64,000 nt of DNA from Taenia hydatigena (Eukaryota > Platyhelminthes > Cestoda > Cyclophyllidea > Taeniidae): the NCBI GenBank assembly GCA_036345935.2, contig JADWOT020001583.1:62001-126000 (forward strand), read 5' to 3'. The first letter of the stretch is position 1. Each line of letters opens with the position of its first letter. The notes beneath the pieces are model-generated. The model saw only the letters and a list, made by a program, of their open reading frames with translations. It was not told the origin of the DNA and did no database searches. Position numbers and translations under genes: made by a program. Positions 14,870 through 27,374 of this stretch are shown here, piece after piece.

Positions 14870-15525
14870 TTTACACGTCCATAATTGGTCTGCATTTAAT
14901 AGCCACTTCATACGCAAGAATGGGCACTGCCGATTGTGCATGCACTTTAGCCCATTATCCCGTCAATAAGGCCAAACAGGAGGGTATTGGGGCTAACAGG
15001 CGGATAACTCAGGAGTTAGTGTGGCGTGACCGGGATATGAAGGTCCATAAAGGCACACCAAAGCCGTTAAATACCGCATTGTTGCAACAGAGTAAGGAAC
15101 TACTTTTGCCATTGCGTGCGGCTCGCTTCATCCAGAGCAATTAACATTTACGCCATATCAGTCGTCTGTGTGCCATTTTGGCGCAAACGCTAATATAAAT
15201 GCCAAGGTAGAGTCTGCAACTATGCTATTTTAAATTCATCGTGCCATAGTATTAGGGACTTGTTTTTTCGCAAAAGGGTTTCTGGAAGGCGTAGGTAGTG
15301 GTTCCTATAGTAAGCAGGGCCGCTAACTTGGAAATTGCGGCTACTGAACTGAAAGTTGATATGAAATACTTAGGGCCTTTTACGGCTTTTGCAGCATCTG
15401 TGTAGCAAACGCTTCAGTGGACCGTTCTAGGTTTATGCCTCCTTTGCCGTTAACTAATACGTAACTAACACAACTTGAAGTTACGTCAACATGGCATAAA
15501 ACGCTCGCACGCTTCTTCCATCTGT

Positions 15526-15568
<43 letters not shown>

Positions 15569-16760
15569 CCAGTGCGTGTCTTTTCACTTCATTTCAACTC
15601 ACGTCATTCTGTTTTTCGTCTTCCAATGGTAACACTCCCTGGTTTTCTTGTCTAGCATTGCAAATGGCCTACATTTTGGGCCATTGCATTAAATATATTT
15701 CTGCATTTCCTTCTTCATCTGTTTACTTCTCCATACATCCCCGATGCTTGCAACTCACACGCTACCTCGCGTTGGAAAGCGTGCACCACGTGTTTTTGCA
15801 GGCTTGGTGGCCGGTCGACTGACCAACTACTTCTATGGGCGGCTGAGGTGTTACGGTTACCAGGTTTGTTCACTTACGCGCATTTAAAGTGTTTTTTGAC
15901 TGTTACTCCCGAATGGTAATCTGTAATACCAGAAGAAATGACGATTTCTCAAGGGCCGTTGAGGGGGGAGAGAACAGGAGTACAGATCTATGTAAAGTTA
16001 GGAGGCGATAATTAAAGTAGACCTCACGCAAATATTACATATGACAAACGTAGGAAAGAATTCAATGTTAGTAGGTGAAAGCGTCATTCTGATCATGAAA
16101 CAATTCATTCGGGACACACACACCGATTGAATCTAGGGTCGAACGCAACAGTAGCGATGAAGAGAGCCTAGCACTATATTGAGTTTTTCTTTTGCAAAGC
16201 CCAGACTCTATTCAGGTACAATTCAAGGGTTATTAAAATTACAATGCACTCTTACTTGCTTCAACTCGCTTAATTGCTAATGCCACTGTAGTTGTTAATT
16301 TAAAGAAATCCATACAATGCTCCATTCTGCCCTATACAGCTTTAATTGGCGTGCATTAGACCTTTGGTGCACCCGTCAGGCATCTATCCTTCCATGATCA
16401 GTCTTAGTAAAATAGATCGGAATAAATGGGCTTGAGAAATGCGGTTCTCTATTGTCTGCCCTTCATAGATTGAGGTCACCACCACTTGTCCTCTGCAATT
16501 TGCAAAACAGCAGGATCAGTAATGAATAATTTTTATTTTTTTGGGTTCATGAACGCAATTTAAGCTGGTACAAATTATCAGCTCCAACTGGTGTCATTAT
16601 TATAAACATTACAACCACTGGAGCGCTGTGAGGGAGATTCCTCACCAGACATGTTAGCTGCAGACGTATTGAGCAGTCATTCAGCAGCTGCTGCATTGAG
16701 ATTTGCATTTCTATTGATCAGAACCAAGGTCCTGTTTGTCAGTTTGCCTTCTATTTCAAC
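14870..16760 (+). repeat. Old dispersed duplicate A, copy 1 (partner 42.1-44.0 kb)
   Basis: Long runs of this segment align in the same orientation with 42,100-44,035 at perhaps 65-70% identity with many indels. Anchors include the shared TGCCATTGCGTGC core (15,109 and 42,312), the CTCTGTGTGMCATT stretch (15,167 and 42,369), the GGACTTGTTTTTTCGC-like block near 15,257, the CAGATCTATGTA/CAGATCTTCATA pair (15,983 and 43,137) and the AGACCTTTGGTGCACC/AAGGCCTTTGGTGCACC pair (16,359 and 43,767). The 111-codon and 115-codon frames inside are not conserved between copies, which argues against coding. It may be an ancient transposon family or a segmental duplication. Confidence 0.6.
15528..15566. repeat. 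(CAT)13 microsatellite
   Basis: Thirteen uninterrupted CAT trinucleotides lie inside duplicate A copy 1. The aligned partner near 42.7 kb has no such array, so it expanded after the two copies separated. It accounts for the poly-Ile stretch in the overlapping 115-codon frame. Confidence 0.95.
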
Positions 16761-17860
16761 CTGTGGCTCATTCAACTGCAGGATTCATACCTATCATGTT
16801 GCATACTGATTCACTTACTTAATTTTCACTTAATTGCGTAAGGGGACAAGATTTAATTGAGTAGATTTTTCGTTCATGACGAATGCTGTGCTTACTTTTC
16901 CGCTAATGTAAAAAGGCTCAATTTTCAGAAGATTAGCAGGGTGAAGTGAATTAAAGGGCCTGCGATCTGCCAATTCAACAAGAACGAAACCGTCGGTTGC
17001 ATGTAAGGGGACATTTGGAGCGTGGTCAATTATGGCAACATCTATCTTGCATAAGTTAGGTTGACGAATGCATCTTTTAAGAAACATATGCCTTTACAAG
17101 AATTTTCTCACCTAAAAACACTACGACTATGCATTACATATTATTTTTCTTTTTAATTCTACCTAGTAAGGAAAGCTCTGTACACATAAGCGCCTAGAAT
17201 GCGATACAGCACTGCCTAACCATAGGCGACATGAGCCATACCTGCAGTGGCGACGGAGGTATCCACTGCTGGATTCGAAGTAGAGGTTATGCATGATGAG
17301 AATGGTTAAAAGGCATTGTCGTCACGTTCTATTCGGAGGTACAACTGGATGACGTGTGAAGAAAATTCTAAAAATTGTTAAATATGGTATCATGCATATG
17401 TGCAGTGGTAAATTTTACCCAAAATTATTTATGAATCGTAGTCATCAGATTCTGTATGTTGGATAAAATGTATCACGAGTCATTTACAAACAAAATAAAT
17501 GCGCATGATGTATGCGATTCCCAAGACATGAGTCAACAGCAGTTCGTACTTTTGGAAAGTGGAGAGATCTTTTAATCAATTGATTCCCTCATCACTCTAA
17601 AGGCCACTGGCGGTAATCACATTTTTCTTCGGTAAGATATTACACACTACACCTCATCAAGACGCCATGATTTTGGCAAAATTGGAACCTGTCCCGTAAA
17701 ATAGTACTAGTTCATCCGAATTACTCTGGATTACTTATTGGAAATCATAGTGCGGTTCTTAAACTCTACATAAATGTGTCTCGTCTGGATTGAGCATGAT
17801 TTTCCGAGCACAGCTATTCATCGAACTGCTCAGAGCCAGAATTCCGGCTTTGCATTTTAT
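16761..17860. other. No feature seen
   Basis: AT-rich DNA without a recognisable coding, RNA or repeat signal. The 85-codon minus-strand frame at 16,830-17,087 has no motif I recognise. Confidence 0.5.
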
Positions 17861-17869
17861 GGTTACTAA

Positions 17870-19260
17870 TCATGGCTTTGTGCATAAATTAGCAATAGTT
17901 GTGTGCTAGACTATCTAACTTCACCAATTACGGCAAAGAGTTTAATCATTAATGCGCAACAAAAAATGCTTTTAACTGGTTGCTACAATGCCCACGTCCG
18001 TAAACTAGTTTCAAATAAATGGTCAAGTTATTTGGCAGTCACAGGATTGTTGTTAGACGTTTTCGAGACAAGGGATAAAAGGAGTTAACAACAGAGGAGC
18101 TGCCTACCATGTTTCGCCTGAATAGAAGAGATTAATCGATGCTAAGTTTTAACTAGTAGTGTGGACCGGTTTATGTACAGGACAGTAAATTTGTAAACCT
18201 AACAAATTAGCCATAGTATATTATACTTAATATTTTCCTCGTTTCGATTTTGAAATATTTATAATAAAGCTCGGCGATTGACTTACTACCGTAGTATACA
18301 CACAGGTCTCCGTTAGAATAACATCATTTTGGGTTATGCAGTTGAAAATGGAGTGTGTTGTAACGAATAGGGGAGAAAGCGCGGGTGTTAATTGCGCCAT
18401 AGCTTTTAATTCGATCTGGAATTAGTTAAAGCTGGGTATCAAATGCTAGCTTACTTCCGTGGCCGTGAAGCGCATTAGATAGGATTAACAGCAATTCAAT
18501 GCGAATGATTTTGATACAATCTGCAATCTACTTTTAGCTTTTATGTACAAGGATTTAAGTTTTTACTTATGGCTAACCCATATTGAAGGAGCCCATTTTG
18601 GCAAAGGGAGCTTAAATAACATAAGTATCCAGAGCTATGCTGAATGTATTTGCTCGGATGCAGAAGTAACAAGAATTACAGCATAGCGTCTTATTTCATT
18701 CAGTAATTGCTTGCAGCTGTTTCCTCATCAACTTATAAAATTAGCGTATAGTCAGCAATAAAAGCGTCTAGGTTGGCACGGAAAATTGTCAATGCACTTT
18801 CCTGTGACCAAAAGTAATCTAAGCTGACAATGAGACGCATTTTTCAATCCATAAAAGCTTCTAGCAAGGGGATAAAGCAGCATTCCACTCCCTCTCTTTT
18901 GATCAAAACTGATCAGAAATAAGACTTCGCATCCTGCTTCCTTCCGTAATTTGCTTGTGGTAGTTCACGCTTTAGATCCAGTTGTGGAAAAGCGCGACAA
19001 TTATATTGAGGTAAGAAACTCAGAGGTAGCAAGGACTCAGAGCTCTGTTCATTTTTGCTCATGTTGATCCGAAATTGATCAAAATTAGGAACCAGCAGCC
19101 CAATTCTGTCTGTAAGAGATAACGGCAGCTTTTTTACAACCAGGCGATGTAGGCGTGGTCGGGAGGAAAATCTATAAGAACGATCTTTTTCATCGTTTTT
19201 GATCCAGAACCATACAGTTTTAAGGCTCATAACACAACCAACAACCACGCACATGCATTT
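17870..19260 (+). repeat. Old dispersed duplicate B, copy 1 (partner 35.7-36.5 kb)
   Basis: Two blocks align in the same orientation with the left palindrome arm. The first (17,890-18,070) shares the ATTAATGCGCRACAAAA core with 35,740-35,950. The second (19,080-19,230) shares the CAGCAGC and GCAAGAGATAGCGGCAG-like cores with 36,295-36,450. About 1 kb separates the blocks here but only about 0.35 kb in the arm, so an insertion or deletion of several hundred bases distinguishes the copies. The right arm at about 53.6-54.35 kb carries the same block inverted. No coding content is conserved. Confidence 0.6.
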
Positions 19261-19279
19261 GAATTTTACTGCCTTCTAC

Positions 19280-19620
19280 TATTCATCATGCTTCCATTTT
19301 ATCGTTGTTTATACCATCCAGTTCCTCACCGACGCCTCAGACTTGCTTTGCCGTTTACTCACCTTCCTGATACAGTCGTGGGCATTAATGCAGATGATTC
19401 TGCTGCCACTGCTGTCTCCTTGGTGCCTTTCGGTGGAGGCATGAGTTTGGTGACTCGGCACATTAGTGTGGTATCGAGAGTGCAGACACCTGAGGTGGTG
19501 GAGACGATTGGTCTCAGGAGATGGTAAGAACTGGATCACAGGCAGTTCATTTGGTCGTTTTCTTTGCAAAGAAAGAGCGGAGAACTTCGGGACGTCTGCT
19601 TTGTACGAATAGCACGTCTT
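19280..19620 (+). pseudogene. Exon-like patch resembling AGPS FAD-binding segment
   Basis: A GC-richer patch has a 79-codon open frame (19,288-19,527) whose middle reads LPDTVV, then ADD, then LVPFGGG. This is the order seen at the start of the FAD-binding domain (FAD_binding_4/PCMH type) of alkylglycerone-phosphate synthase (AGPS), the peroxisomal ether-lipid enzyme. In that family PD is followed about 25 residues later by PxGGG. Here the gap is several residues shorter. Just upstream FYRCLYH sits where the family has a GHC-L-HE motif, and downstream another frame gives LDHRQF-IW against the family LDTSQM---LW. The register shifts, so this is at best a decayed fragment. A GTAAGA at 19,526 could alternatively be a splice donor of a different real exon. 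Confidence is low because open frames exist on both strands. Confidence 0.3.
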
Positions 19621-22052
19621 CTTCTTTCTATTTTAAGTGTTGACCGGATTTAACCTAAGCTATCTGACTGATTTATAGTCACTGGAATTCCGTTGCAATG
19701 CTTGTTTTGTTTACATTTTCAAGCTAGCCGAAAGGCGTTGCAGACTCATTAGTCAACTGCTGCTTAGTTGGAAATTTTACTTTCTCATTGCTAATATTAT
19801 GCGCCATAAATTATAGCACGGCACCTAAAGGACCACTCTCTGGATGTTAATCTTCCACAAAGGTGATCCATATTTGCTAAGATTTCACAATATCGAGACT
19901 GCCGTCTGATTGTTGAATAGGAGCAATTGTGCTCTGCTACAAACTTGTGTTAATACGACCCAGCCAAACGACTCATTTGTATGGGATTCCGAGCTCTCGG
20001 CTGGACATTTTGAGTGGCATTTGTTTCGATTTCGCGACGTTATCACCACATAACCTACTACTATAGATTCCTTTCTTTTTGTTAACTTTATAACGGATAT
20101 AAATAGCTAGCATTTAGTAATATTTTGCAGCCTTGTACCTGGACCTTTGCTTCTGTCAAGTCGCATGAAGCTCGGTAATACAACAATGGTATGAACAGTC
20201 ACTTGTAGAGACTTGAAAACACACTCAGTAGTATCGATACGGTAATCATTGGCTAACACGTAGTGAAGTTTAACATTAATTCTAAGCTAAGTCAAAAGCC
20301 AGCTTTTTGTCTGGTCTATGTACGGTATTTGGTAACGGTGCAACGGACAGTAGTAAAGCGTAGCCCTTGTGACCAAATGGTAAAAGAATTTTAATTTTGG
20401 CGGTTTTAGATCAGTTAAAGGACCTTACATTTAAACGGTTGCTCGTATCAAATAAACTCGAAACACGCATTCGTTTAGTTCGTTTTAATCTGGATCAATG
20501 TACCAAAGGTAGCCAAAAGCAAAGCGTAGCGTAAGTAGTGATGCAGCAGTTGGTTCACCCCTTCCTCAGCATTTAGGCAAATGTGATGAGGTTGGACCGC
20601 ATAACTTCCGATCAGATGCCATGTAATAGTGTGTAACAGGCAGGAGGACTCGAAATTTCATAAACATTTTATTCCCACATCTCCTGCTTACGCGTGTGGG
20701 TATTTTTCTAAATGGTCGTCTGACCGAATAACTTGTGGTCAGATATTACCTGTTTCCACAGTCAATGGGCGAATAAGCGCTTCATTAACGGTTATTACTG
20801 AACTGCCTGCACACTGTTCGCCTCACAAGTCTGAAGCACTCCCCGCTCCATATGTAAGAGACTATGCTTTGTGCGGCTGTGTGCGCGTGATGTACTGCAG
20901 ACGCCGATTTTCTTGGTGATTCAGTCACGTACAGAAGACCGACGGAGCTCATAGCTGACATCTATCTGCTCAATAGAAGTTGATGAAATGCGAAAATGTT
21001 TAGAGGGGACTTCTCGAAAATAGCGAGGGTTAGTAAAATCATTACTGAATACTTGCCCACTGATAGAACGACGTGACTTGCCTAAATAATAAGTGACAGT
21101 GGCGTCTTTGTGGTTTTGCAAAGCACGTCAGTAGCATTTCCTACACGCTCAATTTTTCTAATTTGTCAACTATTAATAATCGATTAATTTTTATTAGTCA
21201 TGCAGCATTTCCGTCTCTATCCACTGGTTCTCGGGTGAAAGTGCTTGACGTCATCTGGAGGTTTCACAGGCAGGCGCTTCTGCTCCTCCGCATAGGTTGG
21301 ATTTGTCTTTACTTCTCGGATGTCACCTTCACATCATACATCAAACAACTTTGTTAAGGCTTTGCATTTGAGGTCTATTTTATTGGGCCATAAAAGTGTG
21401 AGGCAATAAAAATGCTTTGCTACGACGTTTTGAGCAATATAACGCACCGTCTCTTTAGCAGTTAGTCAGTAATTTCAGCCAACGTTCAACGTCCAAGAAT
21501 GTTCGCTCGTTCTGCATTTTATCAAGGCGATGGCCAATGTGGTTACTCTTTACAATTGATTAGACTCCTTCATAGCAAATAAGATAAAATCCAAAAGCAT
21601 AATGTGGTCGTTTTCCTCCCATCCTTAATTCATGTTGCCACGTCGTTTTGAATGGTTCGATGCTGAATAGTAGCGCCATTCATCTCAGTTCTCCTAAGGT
21701 GATTTTCGTTATAGACTAAATGCCACTTTTGGATTGGGTATTTAGGAAGGTATTCTTGGTATTTAGGGCTATCTATCCCGTTGCTTTTTTGATATCTTCC
21801 AAATACCAAACTTAACCGTAACTCTATCTCACTCATGCAATCAGAAACGGCGCTATATTAAAGAAATGGATGGCTTTCCTTGCGCTGTCTGCATTTCTAG
21901 CCTAAGTAAACGTAAACAGAGGTCACTAACTTGTCCTGAGAATGTCTTTCTTTAACGAAGGTGGGCCCATTAAGTAGTCTTTGCAAATGGATTTAATTAA
22001 TCAGTTATTGTAATTTCGCAAATGCATACTTCGTCCTTTTAAATAGGAACAA
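19621..22052. other. No feature seen
   Basis: The 96-codon frame at 20,629-20,919 (plus) is Cys- and Ser-rich but matches nothing I recognise. No splice-consistent exon chain, RNA or repeat was identified. Confidence 0.5.
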
Positions 22053-22125
22053 GTCCTGGTGGCGTAATGGATAAGATGTCGGTTTTCGGAGCCGAAAACT
22101 GCAAGTTCGAGTCCCGCTCAGGATG
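22053..22125 (+). tRNA. tRNA-Arg(TCG)-like sequence, probably a decayed copy
   Basis: This 73-base segment lines up along its length with eukaryotic tRNA-Arg(TCG). The seven-base acceptor stem closes with G-T pairs at both ends. The D-loop keeps AATGGATA. The anticodon stem-loop has a five-pair stem (last pair T-G) around TTTCGGA, giving anticodon TCG. The T-loop TTCGAGT is perfect. However the D-stem has two mismatches and the T-stem two A-C mismatches, so I think it is a tRNA pseudogene or the head of a tRNA-derived SINE. No A-tail or terminator run of T follows closely. Confidence 0.6.
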
Positions 22126-22581
22126 AATCTGCTTATTCTTGGAAAAAATATAACTTGCCATTCTAGTCCACAACGCAGATTTCAATAAATCATGCTCGCA
22201 CTGACCTGGGAGCGCTTAAATACGCGACTGTTGCTCTTCTGCGCTTCATCCACACGTAAAATTAAGGAAAGGTGCAGGGTGTCCCACTGAGTACTCACCG
22301 AGTTCTATCAGAAGCTTTGTCGCGTGATCTCACACAATTAGGCTTTCACCATTTGGGTCGCTTAGAGCAACAGCTCATGGATTTGTCCACACTCCATTCC
22401 ATATATTTCTTGCTTACTGCCAAATGTTGATGGGCGTAGTTTTAAATATACCAAAATAAAGTCCCTAGAATTACCCGGTACATTAGGGCGTCTTCTTTGC
22501 TAAGCGCTCTCTCATTCTTTACAGAAAATAACTAAGTTTAACCAAGAGCTCATCAATTAGGACTCATAATGGGGAATCAAA
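22126..22581. other. No feature seen
   Basis: AT-rich DNA downstream of the tRNA-like sequence. It would contain the 3' end of the candidate minus-strand gene that follows, but I saw no AATAAA polyadenylation signal on the minus strand close to its stop codon. Confidence 0.4.
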
Positions 22582-23581
22582 TTAAGCGACGTGGATCTTA
22601 ACAGGAAGCCTGTGTTGCTCAAAGTTTTGGTTAACCACACGACGACAACTGCTCTGCGTTGTAATCACATGTCTGGTTGAGGGTTGATCTAGGAGGTGAC
22701 CCTGCCTACTCATTATATTCGCTGTAAGCTTTGTCGCAGAAGGTCGCGCGTCCCGCCCTTCACTTGGCCATAATGGGTGCCTGCACATGAAAGTTGGGCT
22801 CAGCACCATTCAGAAACATCATTCCATGCTTTACACGTTTGGAATGCGTGCACCAAGATTAATAGATTGTAATTTTAAGATGCACTTTATGTGAACATAT
22901 ATTAATGTGCATATGAATGCATACATAGGTGAAAGTATGCCTCGTTGCTTCATTAAAATCCGCCTCAGAATCAGCAATGCTGCTGGATATGCTACCTATG
23001 CAACTTTTAAGATGTCTGTTCAAAGGCAAAATCTATTTGACACAAACGGACGTTTCTAAGCAGCTAATTGTGGTCTCAACTTATACGTTTCGTCCTACTG
23101 AGGTAAACCTGTCTGAAACTGACCCTAATTCTACAAGATACCATGTGGGGTTAACGACTCTCGTTGAGGAAATTTCAAGACCGAACTATCCGTTCTGCCC
23201 AAACACCCGTCTATAAACCAATGCATCCGTCCAATTCTCCCTTATTTAATAACTTCAAACTTATGCAAGACTTATAATTCTGGCGATGCTTGAAGACAAA
23301 CGGATCTGAACGTAAATCCACAACATATGCAGGCGAAGATTTTAATCAAATATGAGAGCTGCGGTTGACTAAAGAAGGCTTGAGTGGTAATGTTTACCGT
23401 TCAAGCAGGTGTTTTTTCTGCATCTCATCAACCAAACCTAACGCCAGCTGCAGCTGAGCCGCAGAAGGATATCTATCGCTGGAGGATTGCAAAGTAGTGT
23501 TCGTAGAGTGGGCGACAGGTTGTAAGAAAAATGCGCTCTCTGGAGCAGCTGGGGATACCCCATTCAATGCACGTCGCAGAG
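22582..23581 (-). CDS. Candidate last two exons of an unrecognised minus-strand gene
   Basis: Two GC-richer open blocks (about 50% GC against roughly 40% around them) can be joined in phase. Exon A spans 23,581-23,398: it follows an acceptor-like TTGCATTCAG and ends at the donor GTAAAC after two bases of a codon. Exon B spans 22,780-22,582: it follows CATGTGCAG and begins with the one base needed to complete that Arg codon, then runs open for 65 more codons to TAA. The intron would be about 617 bp. Exon A encodes a Ser/Ala/Pro-rich stretch followed by a helix-like SAAQLQLALGLVDEMQKKHL. Exon B is basic and polar. I recognise no domain. Upstream exons were not found, and coincidence remains quite possible. 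Confidence 0.3.
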
Positions 23582-26500
23582 CTGAATGCAAGAATGGCTT
23601 AGTTGTAAGCACAGACTGGTGCCCTTTGTCAGACCAATTTTAAGTCCATCCGTTCCGTATTACAATCGCTCGTCCGTTCTTCTTCATTCTCTATGCCTTG
23701 TCGTCTATTACTTGTTCATTGACATCAATCGTAGCGTCAAACGTCAAATGTTGGGCGTCTCAAGGAGGACATAAAGATACCGCACTGTTAGGCGTCTTTA
23801 TGGTAAACGTATTTCCCACCCTACCTGAACGGTGGGTTGACGATGTAAATGCGGCAGACTGTCGTGCAGAAATATTGCTGTAATTTTACTTCCTTACCTT
23901 CTCAACTTCCTTATTTTATCTCAAGACCTACTTGCATGCTCTTTGGACACTTTTTGAGGCGAAATACGAAATCACATGCTCAGAGATTATAAGGTTTGTG
24001 CATGGGATTTTAAGCATACCGAGTACAGAAAATCGCACAGAGTGGTTAAGTCTTTACGAATGGGCTTATTTAAAATGCATGCAAACACGGTACACAACTA
24101 CGCTGCTTGCTATTTGCAGTGACCACTGATCAGTCTGACACTTTTTACATTACATTTACTTATTTTGCCGGATTCCGATAGGTATTCTCTGAATTCATGC
24201 CAATTAGTAAAATCATGAATCTTTGGACTCGCTACTGAGGACTGAATCGTAGCCCTTACAAAAACATATGTGCCACGATTCTCTATTCTTCTGCGTGTCG
24301 GATCGCCTTCACCATGGTGCATTTTCGCCCAACCCTAAAAGCTAAATTGTGTGGCACGTTGGGTATGACACTTTGTTGATGTCGTAGGAGGTTTTCATCA
24401 ATTTACACGGTCCCTTACTAAGTTCCTAATAAATTTTGCCCCTTTTGCTCACACCGGAGGGATCTTGAATGCTCCAGCCTGTGCATTTTCATCTCCTACA
24501 AGAGTGCAGCGGATTGAATCTGACTAAACTGCATTCGTTATTATGATGAGTGATAAGAGTGAAAGTATTTCTAGGCAGAGCAACCAAGTAAAGCAGATGT
24601 GCGCACAAGATTAAGTGCCTTAAAAATTTCCACGTTCTATGTTGAACGCAGTGCGACCGTCCACAAAGCTGTAGGTGCACAGGGTACGATACGTGCGATG
24701 GATGGATAGGCTTTGTGAAGGAAGAGCTTGAGGGTTTAGCTAAGGGACTCCAAGGGCAGAATTTTTTTACGCTACAGATCTTACAGACTGTTAATACTCC
24801 TAGCACAATGCTTTTAAAAATATCGTATTGTTATAGTGACTGATCAAAATAATGCGTCTGGCCTTTGACTGTCTAGTGAACGACCAATTTACCTTTCAGC
24901 CATTTCCTCCAACCTTAGCCGATTCCTAAACTAATTTAAGCACTATCGTATCGTCAGCAATCTACTATGCACAAAGTTTCAATTTTAATAATAGTTTCGT
25001 GAGATTCTTTTGCTTTGGCACCTCATTTTAGATGTCATCTCTGAGTGCTTGCGTGGTTATCATTTGGGCGTGTGGCTTTCGCTATCGCTAATGTGCTGCA
25101 TGACTGTTGGTTTGAGTAAGATTTTAGTGATTCGCTTTAACTCTTGCTCTTGTCCTGGTACATGCAACACAGCTCCCATCATATAGAGTTATTCTGCATA
25201 CAGATTTTATTCATGACTTCGTGCATCATTTGGTTAATACAGCGTTCTAGCCGGTTGATCATCTCGCCGTGTTTTGGTTATTCACTAATTTTTAATTGCT
25301 TTTTCCGTCTTGGTTGGCTATAGCTCATTTATATCACATACAACGTGTTTATTAAGGTAAATATTTTGCTTCTTTACCAATACTTAATTCGTAAGACCAA
25401 GAATGATGCTTTGTGAAGTTGGCATTTCATTTTTATTCCAAAAAAACCCTAAGTGCATTTAAATAAGGCTGCAGGACGATGTACAAGCTATGTTCTTTGC
25501 ACAAGTTAGTCAACTGAATGCATAAGGTGTGGTTTTGCAACGTGCAAGAAGCAAACTACGATAAAGACTGCAGTTTTTGATATTTAATTTATCAGACGAT
25601 GGGGAATGACTTAGGTTACAACTAATCACATTTGGTGGATTAGATCTTGGTAACTCCCACCCATAGCGGTAGGCCATTGTCCGTTGTAATAATGGAGGGT
25701 CTGCCTGTAAAGGATGCTTTTTGTAACCTCTACACTCCGCGAGATTCGCATTATCGCAAAGAAAAGTGTAGTAACATTTCTCATTTGCATTGATGCACAA
25801 TGTAATCAACGGTCCAAAAATGATCTCGTAACCTTTTTGCGATGCGACATGTCAAAATCGATTTTTTTGTCTAAGATCGCAGTAGCTGCAACTCATGCAC
25901 TCACGATTTAACGTGCGGTAGTGCAGACGCCCCAATGACTATGCGCAAAAATGAACGACCGCTGAGGATTGCTATTACCATTGACTGGGGACCAACCTCC
26001 ATTATGTCACTGACATTCTTTTAATATCTTACCGCTTCTATTAGGCCTAGTTTATTAGCATTGCAACGTGCTGACCTTAAGCTGTCTAGGGGGTCCCTAA
26101 CCTACCATGCGATCCTGCGTCTGCCCAGCCACTACCCTGCTGCCCCACATTGTGACAGTTGTCGTATGTACTGTCTCGCCCTCAGTAGGTGCTGCACTCA
26201 TTTGTAGCAGTTAAGTGACACAGCTTTTATTAGGCCACTAATTAATGATTTATTCTTCGCATTTTATTCATATGAATACATATTTAAGGTATCATAAGTG
26301 CATGCCACGGCCTTCCTGTTACGCCTTGATCCCATTTCCTTAATTGGGACATTAAATGTCGCAACTTTTGAGAGATTTCAAACTCACGAATTGGCTACCG
26401 TAGTTAGTTCGGAGTTTGCTTCTTTGTATTTGTTCCTTGAATTATTTATTGATTGAACCCCAAGTTATTAGCCCTATGGGCATTAAATTCCATTGCTAAG

Positions 26501-27374
26501 ACTGCAAATGAGGAAAATATCAAATTTGGCAAGGGGACGGGCACAGAAAACAGATCCTTATGTGATATTACGCGTTAGAATTAGAAGTCTATCACGATGT
26601 CACTTAGATATCTTGCCTGCAACTCAAAGCTATCAACGCTTGTCAATAACTCTCTGCACGACTCATACGACCTCAAACAACTCCACCAAAGAGGGACTGT
26701 TACCGAGGCCGAACTGGGAATATTTGAGTAGCATCCAAGCGCCAAAATTTCCCTTGATTTTGATCTGCTCTTGTTCATTATCATAACCTTGGTCTAATCA
26801 CACATATTCCAAATTCAAAGTATTTCTGAGCTTACTAATTTACTCAAATTTACTAGATCTGAGCTTTAGTTGTGCTTGCAAATCTAGTCTATTGTGCTGT
26901 TCTTGCGATCGATGGTGAAACGTCCTATTAGCTGTCCCGTAAAATTAAACGATTACGCAGTCTAATTAGATTTCTTCAACTGCATTCTGTGACATTACAA
27001 AAATGCAGTCAGTTATGGCGTGAATATACATCACTCGCTAACTGATTGCAGGTCGAGAAGACATCGCGTCAGGTGGCATTACAGCATTGTCCTGGCAACC
27101 AAACCCCCGTCTGCTTTCTCACACTAGGGTGTCACTCATTTTGCTCTCAGCGATAGGTTCGAATCGAGTAACAGAACAGGGCCATGCATGCAGGCACAAA
27201 GTCAGTTTAGCATGAACATAATATCTGCAGAACTAGAGAGGCACACTAGTGGGTATTCAATTTGTCGTGGATGTAGACTAGATCCAAATGTTGGCGCTTT
27301 GGTTTGCAAGTTGGAAGCAGGATAGAGTGTTGAACAGGCGACTCATTATTTTATGCGTAAAGTTAACTTAATGA
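23582..27374. other. No feature seen
   Basis: Frames of 60-105 codons occur on both strands without recognisable motifs. I looked for further exons of the candidate minus-strand gene and for extra histone remnants and saw none that I could support. Confidence 0.45.

Noticed and set aside
14809..15144. 111-codon plus-strand frame.
   Set aside because: Lies mostly in duplicate A and is not conserved in its partner. No domain recognised.
27140..27165. B-box-like GGTTCGAATC strings near 27,156 and 9,921.
   Set aside because: No A-box at the right distance and no foldable tRNA. The strings are short enough to occur by chance.
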